64,000 nt of DNA from CAVZAB01 sp963773155 (GCA_963773155.1 CAVZAB010000016.1:1-64000), one strand, 5' to 3'; shown: positions 8,099-17,742, numbered from the stretch's first letter. Notes: generated from the sequence alone by a model not told the origin. A program made the numbers and translations.

Positions 8099-10639
8099 CT
8101 ACGGGCCGGCACTCATGTGAGCCTTCACGGCCTCGACCATCTGCTTGAGAGAAAATGGCTTTGGCAGGAAGCCGAATTTCTCGCCCTCGGGCAAATTCTT
8201 GGCAAAGGCGTCTTCGGCATAGCCGGAGACAAAAATCACCTTGGCGGTAATGCCACGCTTGCGCAATTCGCCGAGCATGGTCGGACCGTCCATTTCGGGC
8301 ATGACCACGTCGGAAACGATGAGATCGATTTGCGCCTTGGTTTCCTCCAGGACCTGCAGAGCTTCGACGCCCGAGCCGGCCTCGAGCACCGTATAGCCGC
8401 GCGACGACAGCGCCCGCGCCCCAAAAGCCCGGACCGCCGTCTCGTCCTCGACCAGCAGAATTGTCCCGCGGCCTGTGAGATCGGGCGCGCTGGCTCGAAC
8501 GGCCTCGATTTTTTCCGCCGCCGCTGTCTCTTGCGGGTCGGCGACGTGACGCGGCAGAAAGATCCGAAAAACGGTTCCCGACCCGACCGTCGAATTGCAA
8601 TAGACGAAGCCGCCGGTCTGCTTGACGATGCCATACACCATGGCCAAGCCCAGACCGGTTCCCTTGCCAACTTCTTTGGTCGTGAAGAATGGTTCAAAGA
8701 TCTTTGGCAAAACGTCGGCAGGAATGCCGCTGCCGGTGTCCTCGACCTCGATCAGCACATAATCGGCAACCGTCAGCGAGGCCTCCTGGGCGCGATATGG
8801 TCCGCATTCTTCTGCCGAAACATTGCGAGTCCGAAGCATGATCTTGCCGCCGCTCGGCATGGCGTCACGGGCATTTACAACAAGATTGACAATGACTTGC
8901 TCAAGTTGGTTCACGTCAGCTTTGACCAGCCACAGGTCGCGGCCATGCTTGAGATCGAGGCTGACCTTTTCGTCGACGAGTCGCTTGAGCAGCATCTGCA
9001 AATCGGACAGGACGTCGCCGAGCTGGATGACCTGCGGGCGCAGCGTCTGGCGGCGCGAGAAGGCCAACAATTGCCGAACCAGGCCAGCCGCCCGATTGGC
9101 ATTCTGCTTGATCTGCATAATGTCCTGAAACGAAGGGTCGGTCGGGCGGTATTTGGCCAATAATAAATCGGAATAGCCGATGATCGCCGTCAGCACGTTG
9201 TTGAAGTCGTGGGCGACACCACCGGCAAGCTGGCCGATCGCCTGCATTTTCTGCGATTGGGCGAAATTCTCCTGCAGGGTGCGCTGTTCCGTCGTCTCGA
9301 GGGCGAAAATCGTCACCGCCGCGCCGTCGCCGCTCTTTTCCTCGCTCGAAGAGACGAAGAACCGGGCCGAGCGGCCGCCCTCGCCCTGGATTGCGACGTC
9401 GATTGGGGCAAGATCGCCTTTGCCCTGCGCAGCCGCGACGACGGCTGCTTCAAGCGCCGGGCGATCGCGTTCGCTGACCGCCGTGTAGATCGACCGGGCG
9501 CTGCCGCCATCAGCGGCCTTCAACCCGCCGGAAAACAGCCGGGCAAAGGAGGGGTTGGAGCGGATAATGCGACCGCCTTTGTCAAGCGAGGCAATCGCCA
9601 TCGGCGTCGAATTGAAGAAGCGGGCAAAGCGAACTTCGGCGGCGCGCAAATCCTCGCCCGGTTCCTCGCCGGCCGCCCGGTTGATGACCAAGGTGCGTGA
9701 GGGACCTGGTGAGAGGTCCTGGGCAAAGGCGACACGGTGCAGCAGCCGGACCGGCAGGCGCTGGCCGTTGCGCCGTTTCAAGTCGATGTCGAATTGTTCC
9801 GTACGTACGTCGCCAGGGCCACCGGAAATCGCGGCGACGAGCGTCGCACCGTCGCCGGCGACAATATCCGACAATTGCAGGCCGCCAGAACCGAATTGAG
9901 CCAGATCATAATCAAGCCAATGCGCCAGGGTGGCATTCATGTAGGACAATTTTCCGTCGGCTTGCGCCGAAAAGAAGCCGGCCGGCGCATGATCCAGAAA
10001 ATCGATCGCATGCTGCAATTCCTGGAAGACGTTCTCGTGCCTTTCACGCTCCCTGGTGACGTCGCTCACCGACCACAGGGTCGCCCGCTTATGGCCGATC
10101 CGGTCGACCGGGCGGACCCGGATCCGGTACCAGCCGGCATCACCTTCGCCGGCAAGCGGCGGAGCAAGCCGCAATTCCTCGGAGCCCCGCTTGCCCTCAC
10201 GCGCCGCCTGGGCGAGCCGATAGACCGCTTCGGAAACCTCCGGCGTCCCCGAAAACAATCGCTCGACGGTCTTGATGTCGCTGGCGGCATGGGCGCCGGC
10301 GAGTGCCATATAGGCTTCGTTCGCATAAAGGATGCGCGAATCCCCTTCGGTCACCAAGAGCCCTTCCGGCCCGGAATCGGCGATCAGCTTGGTGACGTCG
10401 TTTTTGGTCGCCTGCGCGGTGAATTGAATGAGCCCAATGGCATAGGCCAGCATGGCGAACATGCCGATAACCGCAAGCAGCGTCAGCAAAAGGAAGATCA
10501 GCCTGGCGGCGGCATCGGTCGGCAATAGTGCAAAGGCGAGCGCGGAGCCGATCAAAACCAGCGCGATGATCAGCACCAGCACCGGACTGCCTGCCCGCTC
10601 GGTCCGGTCAACGCTCGCCGGCAGCGGCGTATCGCTCAT
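8099..10639 (-). CDS. cckA: Hybrid histidine kinase CckA (cell-cycle regulator)
   Basis: Membrane sensor kinase that, through ChpT, controls phosphorylation of CtrA and CpdR. The protein is 846 residues. Two membrane helices lie at about 18-40 and 46-72, then PAS-like regions (about 85-190, 205-320, 330-450). The kinase core has H477 in LAGGVAHDFNN, an N box VVNARDAM (about 587-594), DTGSGIP (634-640) and GTGLGLA (660-666). The C-terminal receiver has D777 in VSDVVMPEMDG. The ATG at 10639 is chosen because GAAGGAATT lies 9 bases upstream; longer readings start in poorly conserved sequence. A perfect CtrA box lies in the divergent intergenic region. Confidence 0.96.
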   Translation of the reverse strand: MSDTPLPASVDRTERAGSPVLVLIIALVLIGSALAFALLPTDAAARLIFLLLTLLAVIGMFAMLAYAIGLIQFTAQATKNDVTKLIADSGPEGLLVTEGDSRILYANEAYMALAGAHAASDIKTVERLFSGTPEVSEAVYRLAQAAREGKRGSEELRLAPPLAGEGDAGWYRIRVRPVDRIGHKRATLWSVSDVTRERERHENVFQELQHAIDFLDHAPAGFFSAQADGKLSYMNATLAHWLDYDLAQFGSGGLQLSDIVAGDGATLVAAISGGPGDVRTEQFDIDLKRRNGQRLPVRLLHRVAFAQDLSPGPSRTLVINRAAGEEPGEDLRAAEVRFARFFNSTPMAIASLDKGGRIIRSNPSFARLFSGGLKAADGGSARSIYTAVSERDRPALEAAVVAAAQGKGDLAPIDVAIQGEGGRSARFFVSSSEEKSGDGAAVTIFALETTEQRTLQENFAQSQKMQAIGQLAGGVAHDFNNVLTAIIGYSDLLLAKYRPTDPSFQDIMQIKQNANRAAGLVRQLLAFSRRQTLRPQVIQLGDVLSDLQMLLKRLVDEKVSLDLKHGRDLWLVKADVNQLEQVIVNLVVNARDAMPSGGKIMLRTRNVSAEECGPYRAQEASLTVADYVLIEVEDTGSGIPADVLPKIFEPFFTTKEVGKGTGLGLAMVYGIVKQTGGFVYCNSTVGSGTVFRIFLPRHVADPQETAAAEKIEAVRASAPDLTGRGTILLVEDETAVRAFGARALSSRGYTVLEAGSGVEALQVLEETKAQIDLIVSDVVMPEMDGPTMLGELRKRGITAKVIFVSGYAEDAFAKNLPEGEKFGFLPKPFSLKQMVEAVKAHMSAGP

Positions 10640-11032
10640 CGCAAGAATTCCTTCGGCGGGCGGCCGCAGCCCCATCCCCGCGGCCCCGCGCTGACAATGC
10701 GGCGAGAAAGCCCCATTTGCAATCGCCCGCGCAGCCCGACAGTTCGCAAATACTCCGCCGAATCCAGGCTGCCAACCCAATCCGATTCGACCGGCGATCG
10801 GCAGCTCCTGTCACGCCTAGACTGGCCTTGCGACCACCGCCTCGACGCCGCCTCTCGACAACAGCCCGGCGTGAACAAAAAGGGTACAAATCTTTTTTTT
10901 CGCGGACTACCAGGGCCGCGCGAGAAAATCCTCGTCATGTTAACCATCTATTAACCTTGCGCAGGCGCCGAAAGTTCGTGTCTGCTAGTCTGCTGGGATC
11001 GTCGGCCGATCGCCAAAAGGGCGAAGGAGCGT
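10640..11032. other. Divergent intergenic region cckA / fliO-like
   Basis: The 393 bases hold promoters for both flanking genes and one perfect CtrA box at 10940-10954. A run of nine T (TTTTTTTTT with neighbours) occurs near 10890. No coding sequence is supported. Confidence 0.5.
10940..10954. promoter_or_regulatory. CtrA-binding box TTAA-N7-TTAA
   Basis: The sequence TTAACCATCTATTAA matches the full CtrA consensus exactly, with seven bases between the TTAA half sites and the preferred C after the second half. It lies 79 bases upstream of the fliO-like start, a fitting position for activation, and about 300 bases from the cckA start. CtrA drives flagellar and cell-cycle genes in Alphaproteobacteria. 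The site is seen; regulation is inferred. Confidence 0.72.
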
Positions 11033-12022
11033 ATGTCGCAACTGACCGCAATATTTGGGGAGAACAAGCCTCTCCTCTATGCAAGCATTGCCTTTGCCGC
11101 GCTTGTTGCCGCGTTCATTCTTCTGTTCCTCTATCGCCTGGTGTTCCGCCGCCGGCGGCGCTTGCCGGGGTCGGCGCGTGGCCGCCAGCCAAGGCTCGGC
11201 ATTGTCGATGCCTTCATTCTCGACGCGGAGCGTGAATTGGTGATCATTCGAAGGGACAACGTTGAACACCTCTTGATGCTCGGCGGGCCCAATGATGTGG
11301 TGATCGAAACCCAGATCGTCCGCGCCCAACCGGCAACCCATGTACCCGCTCGCGACAAGGAACCCGCTGGATTGCCCGCCCTGCCGGCGGCGGCGCCCGC
11401 CCCGATTGCCGTGCCTGTACCCCCGGCGCCTGTCCTGCCGCCGGCACCGCCGCCGATGCCGCCAGCTCCGCCCCAACCTGCAGCAGCTTCGGCGCCCGCC
11501 CCGCCAATCCCTGCCGCACCGGCAAAGCCGATGCGGCCGGTGACGCCGGTCACGCCCCAGCAGTTTGTTCAGCCGCCGCGGTCGGCGACGCCCATGGTTG
11601 CACCAAAGACCAACGTCGAGTCAGTTCCGGCCCCGTTGGCGCCTTCGATCAGCGCCGTCGAGCCGATGATACCGGCGCCGCCGAGGGCCAAGCCAATCGG
11701 TCCGGTCCGCCCGCTGCAACCACCGACGGCGATACCGCCGCAGGCCCCGCCAATCCAGCCAGCGCCGGGTCAAGCCCTGCCGCCGCGTCCGGCCTCTGTC
11801 GCACCGAATCCTTCCGCCATGGCACAGACCACAGCGGCAAGCCCGGCGCCGCATTCGCCAGGTCCGGCCAGCCCGCCATCGCGGCCTGCGGCCGCGCCGG
11901 TGCCGCCGCGGCCCGCTCCACCGCCACCGCCTCAGCCGGCCAAGGCTGCCGATCCTTTCGATTCGCTCGAGGAAGAAATGGCGCGTCTGCTCGGCCGCGC
12001 ACCCGGCGGCAAGAGCGAATAG
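11033..12022 (+). CDS. fliO: FliO-like flagellar biosynthesis protein with long proline/alanine-rich tail
   Basis: FliO assists assembly of the flagellar type III export gate in the inner membrane. The N-terminus has one membrane helix (about 14-36, LLYASIAFAALVAAFILLFL) followed by a basic stretch FRRRRR and the FliO core RLGIVDAFILDAERELVIIRRDNVEHLLMLGGPNDVVIE (in part). From about residue 110 the chain is almost only Pro, Ala and Val for 190 residues and ends with a short helix DPFDSLEEEMARLLGR. This form, beside dksA, is usual in Hyphomicrobiales. Other flagellar genes are not in the window. The CtrA box upstream fits flagellar control. Confidence 0.78.
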   Translation: MSQLTAIFGENKPLLYASIAFAALVAAFILLFLYRLVFRRRRRLPGSARGRQPRLGIVDAFILDAERELVIIRRDNVEHLLMLGGPNDVVIETQIVRAQPATHVPARDKEPAGLPALPAAAPAPIAVPVPPAPVLPPAPPPMPPAPPQPAAASAPAPPIPAAPAKPMRPVTPVTPQQFVQPPRSATPMVAPKTNVESVPAPLAPSISAVEPMIPAPPRAKPIGPVRPLQPPTAIPPQAPPIQPAPGQALPPRPASVAPNPSAMAQTTAASPAPHSPGPASPPSRPAAAPVPPRPAPPPPPQPAKAADPFDSLEEEMARLLGRAPGGKSE

Positions 12023-12037
12023 ACGGGCGCTTGACGC

Positions 12038-12460
12038 TCAATCGTCGCGATAGACCCGCTCACGGCGCTCGTGTCGCTCCTGCGCCTCGACAGAAAGGGT
12101 CGCAATCGGCCGGGCATCCAGCCGTTTCAGAGAGATAGGATCGCCCGTCTCTTCGCAATAGCCGTAGCTGCCTTCTTCGATTCGGGCCAAAGCGGCCTCG
12201 ATTTTGGCGATCAATTTCCGCTGTCGGTCACGCGCCCGCAGCTCGATCGCTCGATCGGTCTCCGACGAAGCCCGGTCAGCAAAATCGGGATGGTTTTCGT
12301 TTTCGCTCTGCAAGGCTGCCAAAGTCTCGCGACTTTCCCGTAATATGTCGTCTTTCCAGACTACCAGCTTGCGTCGGAAGTATTCTCGCTGGCGTTCATT
12401 CATAAAGGGCTCGTCTTCAGATGGCCTATAGGTTTCGTCGATCATGTCGGCGCTTTTCAT
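12038..12460 (-). CDS. dksA: RNA polymerase-binding transcription factor DksA
   Basis: DksA binds the secondary channel of RNA polymerase and acts with ppGpp in the stringent response. The 140-residue protein has the long coiled coil (about 20-95) with the acidic tip near DFADRASSETDRA, followed by the finger region GSYGYCEETGDPISLKRL. Only one Cys of the usual four zinc ligands is kept (C at GYCEE); the others are replaced, as in many alphaproteobacterial DksA proteins. The start at 12460 has GGAGCGTGAAGG upstream; a later Met (residue 20) is also possible. Confidence 0.93.
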   Translation of the reverse strand: MKSADMIDETYRPSEDEPFMNERQREYFRRKLVVWKDDILRESRETLAALQSENENHPDFADRASSETDRAIELRARDRQRKLIAKIEAALARIEEGSYGYCEETGDPISLKRLDARPIATLSVEAQERHERRERVYRDD

Positions 12461-12617
12461 TAACCTTCACGCTCCCTTGCAGAAAGTGGTGCCCTTATAG
12501 CCGCGCGATTCTCGCGAGACAATCGCAGCAGCGGTCGCGCGGCATGTATTTTATCGCCATGACCGGCGAATGAAGGCTTGCCAAACCGGCGCCGGCAGGC
12601 TGAGCCGCCAACCCGAA

Positions 12618-13823
12618 TCATTGCGCTGGCTGCACCAGCGTGGCGGCAAAAATGGTCTCCCGGCCTGGGGCGGGATCGCGCGGAATGAAGCGCGCGAGAA
12701 TCAGCGAGACTGTGGCAAATCCTGCCCCGCACACGAAGACCGCCGGCTGGCTGTACAGCCAGACGATGCCGAGGAGAAAAGGCAGAAAAACCGCCGCAAT
12801 ATGGTTGATCGTGAAAGCCACGCCCGAAGTCGGGGCAATATCGGCAGGGTCGGCGATCTTCTGGAAATAGGTGCGCTGGGCGATCGACAACGAGAAGAAC
12901 GCATTGTCAATGACATAGAGGGATGCCGCCCAGAATGGGTCGGAAACCAGGGCATAGGCGAGGAAAACGAAAAACAGGCTGAGATTTTCGAAGGTGATGG
13001 CCGCAGCCTCGCCGAACCGCAGAATGAACCTGCCGACCTTGGGCGAGATGAAGAAATTGAAAATGTAGTTGATCAGGAACAGCGCCGCGACGTCTTCGGG
13101 ACGGTACCGGAATTTCTCGACCATCAACCAGGCGGCAAAGACGATGAAGATTTGCCGGCGCGCCCCGCCCATGAAATTCAAGGCGTAATAGAGCCAGTAG
13201 CGCTTGCGCAGCACCAGCCCCTCGCGCTGCTTGACGGTCTGGGGAAACCAGGGGAACACGAAGGCGAGCAGCCCCCCGGCCAGAATCGACAGGATGCCGA
13301 AGCCGAGGAACATCGTCCGGTAAGGGACCGGCATGAATTTGGCAATCAGCCAGATCATGGCGAAGGCGATGATATTGGCAAAAGCGGCCGCCGACATGAC
13401 CCGTCCGAGCACGACCGGCGCCTCCTGCTTGCTGAACCATTGCAGCGACAGGGACTGGTTCATGGTCTCATAATAGTGGAAGCCGACCGACATGACGAAG
13501 GTCGTGATATAAAAGCCGAAGACGCTCGGAAAAAAGCCGGTCGCCGCAATGCCTATCCCGAGGACGACCAGCGACGCCAGCGCCAATGTCTGTTCGCGCA
13601 TCGCCAGCAGCCAAAAAGCCGCCGAAAAAGCCAGCAGACCCGGCAATTCCCGCACCGACTGCTGGAGGCCAATCTCGAAGCCGGTCGCCCCGAAGGAATC
13701 CTTAGCGAAATTGTTGATCAATGTCTGCCAGCTTGCAAAGGACATCTGGTTCATCGCCGTGGCGATCATCAGAAATCCGGCCGGCGTGACGATCGCCTTC
13801 CACCAGTCCTTGCGCACGATCAT
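12618..13823 (-). CDS. Major facilitator superfamily transporter
   Basis: Integral inner-membrane protein of 401 residues with about 11-12 hydrophobic helices spread along its length. It shows an MFS-like arrangement (first half to about 190, a basic loop QTVKQREGLVLRKRYW, second half from about 205). Conserved short stretches such as FGATGFEIGL and PSVFGFYITT fit a family of uncharacterised MFS proteins in Alphaproteobacteria; I cannot name a substrate. It is transcribed alone, toward dksA, with about 157 bases between them. Confidence 0.8.
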   Translation of the reverse strand: MIVRKDWWKAIVTPAGFLMIATAMNQMSFASWQTLINNFAKDSFGATGFEIGLQQSVRELPGLLAFSAAFWLLAMREQTLALASLVVLGIGIAATGFFPSVFGFYITTFVMSVGFHYYETMNQSLSLQWFSKQEAPVVLGRVMSAAAFANIIAFAMIWLIAKFMPVPYRTMFLGFGILSILAGGLLAFVFPWFPQTVKQREGLVLRKRYWLYYALNFMGGARRQIFIVFAAWLMVEKFRYRPEDVAALFLINYIFNFFISPKVGRFILRFGEAAAITFENLSLFFVFLAYALVSDPFWAASLYVIDNAFFSLSIAQRTYFQKIADPADIAPTSGVAFTINHIAAVFLPFLLGIVWLYSQPAVFVCGAGFATVSLILARFIPRDPAPGRETIFAATLVQPAQ

Positions 13824-13972
13824 GGCAAAAGCCTCCCGCTTGCGCTCTACCCTGAATCCGTGGCCGCACCGGTCCGACCTCTCGGCGCGGCCCTGCAGCG
13901 GGTCGAAGCGAGCTGGCGACAGTTCACGGCTGCCTGTGAGTGCTCTAGTATACCTGTATGGAGCGACAAACC

Positions 13973-14413
13973 ATGCCCGAAAGCGCCCTCTTCAAAACCA
14001 TACTTGTCCCGATCGACCTCGCCGAAATCGATATCGCCAAGCCAGCCATCGAGACGGCGGCGGCGCTCGCCGAGCAATCCGGCGGTGCATTGCGCCTCAT
14101 CAATGTCCAAAGCCTGCTGCCGGCGACCTTCATGGACTACGTCCCGCCGGACTTCGATGCGACCCAGGAAGCCAAGGCCCGGCAAGATCTCGACCGCCTT
14201 GCCGCGGCGGTTCCCCTACCCAAGGAGCGGGTCTCGACGGTCGTGCGGATCGGCGGCATCTATCCCGAGATTCTTGCCGAAGCCGACGCATTCGGCGCCG
14301 ATCTCATCGTCATCGGCTCGCATCGGCCGGCAATGTCGACCTATCTCCTCGGCTCCAACGCCAAGACCGTGGTTCGTCACGCCAAATGCTCGGTCTTGGT
14401 CGTGCGGAACTAG
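13973..14413 (+). CDS. Universal stress protein (UspA family)
   Basis: Single-domain Usp of 146 residues. The N-terminal strand FKTILVPIDLAE and the C-terminal nucleotide-binding region IVIGSHRPAMSTYLLGSNAKTVVRHAKCSVLVVR (in part) are typical; the G-x2-G-x9-G(S/T) loop is modified but the LLGSNA end is kept, so ATP binding is likely but not sure. The ATG at 13973 is preferred because GGAG lies 9 bases upstream; an ATG 15 bases earlier is possible. It is monocistronic and faces the CoxE-like gene. Confidence 0.9.
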   Translation: MPESALFKTILVPIDLAEIDIAKPAIETAAALAEQSGGALRLINVQSLLPATFMDYVPPDFDATQEAKARQDLDRLAAAVPLPKERVSTVVRIGGIYPEILAEADAFGADLIVIGSHRPAMSTYLLGSNAKTVVRHAKCSVLVVRN

Positions 14414-14419
14414 GCGGAC

Positions 14420-15594
14420 CTAGCGGGCGAGTGCGCGCATCGCGCCATCGAGTCCGGCAAGCGTCAGCGGATACATCCGCTCGCCCGTCAGCCGGCCGAT
14501 TACCCCGATCGAATGAATATGCTCCCAATGGGCCTCGGGCACTGGGTTGAGCCAGGCGAGCCTTGGGAAGACCGCGCCAAGCCGCGTCAGCCATACCGCG
14601 CCGGGTTCCTCATTGGCCATCTCGATCGCCCCAAAAGGCTGGCTGATTTCGTAGGGTGACATTGCCGCGTCGCCGACGAAGATTACCCGGTAATCCGGCG
14701 AAAAGCCGCGCAGGATCTCCATCGTCGCGATCCGATCGGTGTGACGGCGTCGGTTGTCCTTCCAGACTTCCTGGTAGAGGCAATTGTGGAAATAGAAGTG
14801 CTGCATGAACTTGAACTCGCCGCGCGCCGCTGAAAACAGCGCCTCGACCAACCTTACATGCCCGTCCATCGAGCCTCCGACGTCGAAGAACAGCAGGACC
14901 TTGACCGTGTTGCGCCGCTCGGGCCGAAGCCTTATGTCGAGATAGCCGCGCTCGGCGCTCGCCTGAATGGTCGTTGGAAGATCGAGTTCCTCGTTGGCCC
15001 CGGTGCGGGCAAATTTCCGTAGCCGGCGCAAGGCGAGCTTGATTGTTCTCGTGCCCAGCTCGACGCTCGAATTGAGATCACGAAATTCACGGCGTTCCCA
15101 CAATCGCACCGCCCGTCCCTGGCGGCCGCGCTGCTGCCCATCCGGACCCCTTCCGGATGGTAGCCGGCCGCGCCAAAGGGTGAGGTTCCGGCAGTACCGA
15201 TCCATTTGCTGCCGCCCTGATGTCGGCTGGTCTGCTCGCGTAACCTTTGTCGCAGCGTCTCGAGCAGCCGGTCGAAACCGAGGGCGGCGATCTGACGTTT
15301 TTCTGCCTCGCTGAAGTTTGCCTCGATCAGCGAGCGCAGCCAATCGGCCGGCACCTCGACCGGCTCCGCCTGATCTGCCGCGGCACTCAGGCCGCGGAAG
15401 ACGGTGGCAAAGACCCGGTCGAAACGATCAAAATTGCGCTCGTCCTTGACAAGAATGGTCCGGCTAAGAAAATAGAAATCCTCGACCGACTTCATCGCGA
15501 GATCGAGTTTCATCGCCGCCATCAGGGTGAGATATTCACGCAGCGTAACCGGCACTTTCGCGGCGCGCAGCGCGACAAGAAAATCGATGAACAT
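14420..15594 (-). CDS. VWA domain protein, CoxE family (one frame break)
   Basis: CoxE-like proteins work with MoxR/CoxD AAA+ ATPases in metalloenzyme maturation or as chaperones. The N-terminal half MFIDFLVALRAAKVPVTLRE runs from 15594 to about 15140, where one base is missing in a G run (GGATGGGCAGC); the second half continues as RRAVRLWERREF-type sequence. It contains the VWA fold with the metal-site motif FFDVGGSMDGH (here DVGGS instead of DxSxS) and FVGDAAMSPYEI. Read as one protein it is about 391 residues, the usual length. It lies next to a cytochrome c and a MoxR ATPase gene in the opposite direction. Confidence 0.87.
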
Positions 15595-15702
15595 CGGAGC
15601 ATTCTGCCAGGCGCGGCAAGGCCCGTCACCCCGCTTCCCTGGCGAACCGCGCCGCTTGACGCAGATCATGGCAGAGCCGGCGGCGAGCGGCTTCAATAAG
15701 CT

Positions 15703-16047
15703 ATGTCTCGAGCGCTGTTGTTTGGCCCGGCTCTTGCCTTTGTTTTGGCCGCCATTGTGGCGGCCCCACCGGAAGCTTCGGCCGGGCCGATCAGCCGCGG
15801 CCGGGCGATTGCCAGCGTCAATTGTTCACGCTGTCATGCCGTAGGTCGGCATGGTTCGAGTCCGAACCCGAGAGCGCCGCCGTTCCGCTTGCTGCATCGT
15901 CGCTTCCCGCTTGAACAGATCGAAGAGGCGCTGGCGGAAGGAATTATGGTCGGCCACAATGGCCCGGAAATGCCTCAATTTGTCCTTGCGCCCGGTCAGA
16001 TCAATGACCTGATAGCCTATCTGCGCGCCATTTCCGCGGCCGAATAG
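15703..16047 (+). CDS. Class I cytochrome c
   Basis: Small exported electron carrier of 114 residues. A signal peptide (about 1-27, ...AAPPEASAGP) is followed by the haem site CSRCH at 41-45 and a C-terminal axial Met candidate in NGPEMPQF (about 89). It is placed seven bases before a second frame leading into the MoxR gene and could be co-transcribed with it. It is likely periplasmic and linked to respiratory electron flow; its partner is not known. Confidence 0.87.
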   Translation: MSRALLFGPALAFVLAAIVAAPPEASAGPISRGRAIASVNCSRCHAVGRHGSSPNPRAPPFRLLHRRFPLEQIEEALAEGIMVGHNGPEMPQFVLAPGQINDLIAYLRAISAAE

Positions 16048-16173
16048 ACCGCATTGCAGATGCCCGCAATTGTCCCGGAGCGTCCATTTCTGCTATGCGC
16101 TGAGGTGTTCGGCTACGCGGTGCCGTCCGGCAAGCGCCGCAAAGGCGCGCCAAACCAACCGGGACTGGGATTG

Positions 16174-17026
16174 ATGCGTTTCAACGGCACACGACGATAC
16201 ATTGCGACCGAGGATCTGCAGATCGCGGTCAATGCCGCGATTGTGCTCGAGCGGCCCCTGCTCGTCAAAGGCGAGCCGGGGACCGGTAAGACGGTGCTCG
16301 CTGAAGAGATCGCCTTGGCGCTTGGTAGGGAGCTGATCACCTGGCACATCAAGTCGACCACCAAGGCCCAGCAGGGTCTGTACGAATATGATGCCGTTTC
16401 GCGGCTCCGTGACAGCCAAATCGGCGACCGGCGCGTTTCCGACATCAGCCATTACATCAAGCGCGGCAAATTGTGGGAGGCCTTTGCGGCACCGGCCCGC
16501 CCGGTTCTCTTGATCGATGAAGTCGACAAAGCCGACATCGAGTTTCCCAACGATCTCTTACTCGAACTCGATCGGATGGAATTCCACGTCTACGAAACTG
16601 GCGAGACTATTCGCGCCAGCACCAGGCCGATCGTCGTTATCACATCGAACAATGAAAAGGAGCTACCCGACGCTTTCCTGCGCCGTTGCTTCTTCCACTA
16701 CATTCGATTCCCCGACCGGGAGACGATGCAGCAAATCGTCGACGTGCATTTTCCGCAGATCAAGCAGCGATTGGTGGAAGAAGCCCTGCGAATATTCTTT
16801 GACCTTCGCGAGTTTAACCGGCCTGAAGAAGAAGCCGTCGACTTCGGAACTGCTCGACTGGCTGAAGCTGCTGGTCAACGAGGATGTCGGCCCGGAAACC
16901 CTGCGCGAGCGCGATGTGAAGAAACTGGTCCCGCCACTCTACGGCGCCCTCCTGAAAAACGAACAGGATGTGCACGTATTCGAACGCCTGGCCTTCATCG
17001 CCCGGCGCGAAAACAGGGACGGCTAG
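16174..17026 (+). CDS. MoxR family AAA+ ATPase (one frame break)
   Basis: ATP-driven chaperone that cooperates with VWA-domain proteins such as CoxE. Walker A GEPGTGKT, Walker B VLLIDEVDKAD, sensor 1 TSNNEKELPDAFLRR and the sensor 2 region are present. At about 16815 the frame shifts by one base (GAGTTTAACC) and the conserved C-terminal piece LKKKPSTSELLDWLKLLVNED continues in the next frame to the stop at 17026. The ATG at 16174 (MRFNGTRRYIATEDLQ) matches the family start better than an earlier in-frame ATG. Together with the cytochrome and the CoxE-like gene it forms a small cluster that resembles coxDE. Confidence 0.87.
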
Positions 17027-17091
17027 AACGGCCGCGCCGTCGCTTGGCGGGAGACAAGCCCTCGCGCTACCTGTGGCACGGTTTGCTGCCA

Positions 17092-17742
17092 CTAGGCCGT
17101 CCGGTAGACCCGCACGATATTGGTGACATGCGCTTCCTCGCGGGACAACGGAAAGGCCCGGAACTCGTTGCTCGAACCAATCAAATGCCAGGCGCCCCGC
17201 GCCTCGGCGCGGTCGCAGGCGCCGAGATAGCTGGCGCCGGCCGCACCATCGGCACGTAAGCCGAGCACGATCATGCCGCCAGGCGCGACGACCCGGCGCA
17301 AGTCCTCGAATGCCTCGGGCGGCGCGTGGCCCGCGGTAAAGACGCCTGAGGCGACGGCTGCGGCGAAGCTGGCGTTGGCAAAATCCAGCCGCTCGCCGAG
17401 CACCATGACGCGGCAGTTCGCGTAGAGGCCTCGCGTTCTGGCGATTGCCAGCATCCCCTCGTTCATGTCGATTCCAGTGAGGTCAAGATAGCCGAGCGCC
17501 CGCAGCAGAAGGGCAAGCAGGCCGGTTCCACAGCCGGCATCGAGAAGCGGCCCGGCGATCGGAACGTGCCTTGCCGTCATGGCGGCGACCATGGAGGGCG
17601 ACGAATAGCCCAAGGCCATGACGTCACGCTCGTAATCATTCGCCCAACGCGCATAGCTGGCGTCGAGTTCGCGACGATCCCCGGCGGCATAGACTTGTTC
17701 CAATCGTTTCAGCCGGAGGGCATGTTCGTTGTCCGGGTCCAT
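17092..17742 (-). CDS. Class I SAM-dependent methyltransferase
   Basis: Soluble protein of 216 residues with a Rossmann methyltransferase fold. Motif I is PLLDAGCGTGLLALLL (about 65-80), motif II TGIDMNEGMLAIA, and the later strand FAAAVASGVFTAGHAP-PEAFEDLRRVVAPGG (in part) fits the family related to human WBSCR27/METTL27. The methyl acceptor is unknown. It is convergent with the MoxR gene and divergent from the SixA gene. Confidence 0.86.
   Translation of the reverse strand: MDPDNEHALRLKRLEQVYAAGDRRELDASYARWANDYERDVMALGYSSPSMVAAMTARHVPIAGPLLDAGCGTGLLALLLRALGYLDLTGIDMNEGMLAIARTRGLYANCRVMVLGERLDFANASFAAAVASGVFTAGHAPPEAFEDLRRVVAPGGMIVLGLRADGAAGASYLGACDRAEARGAWHLIGSSNEFRAFPLSREEAHVTNIVRVYRTA

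Noticed and set aside
7772..9163. A 463-codon open frame on the plus strand
   Set aside because: It lies antisense to the strongly conserved CckA kinase and receiver domains and has no recognisable motif; long antisense frames are common in high-GC DNA.
12570..14423. A 617-codon open frame on the plus strand
   Set aside because: It is antisense to the MFS transporter gene and then overlaps the stress protein in another frame; its sequence is low complexity (Arg, Gln, Glu) without domains.
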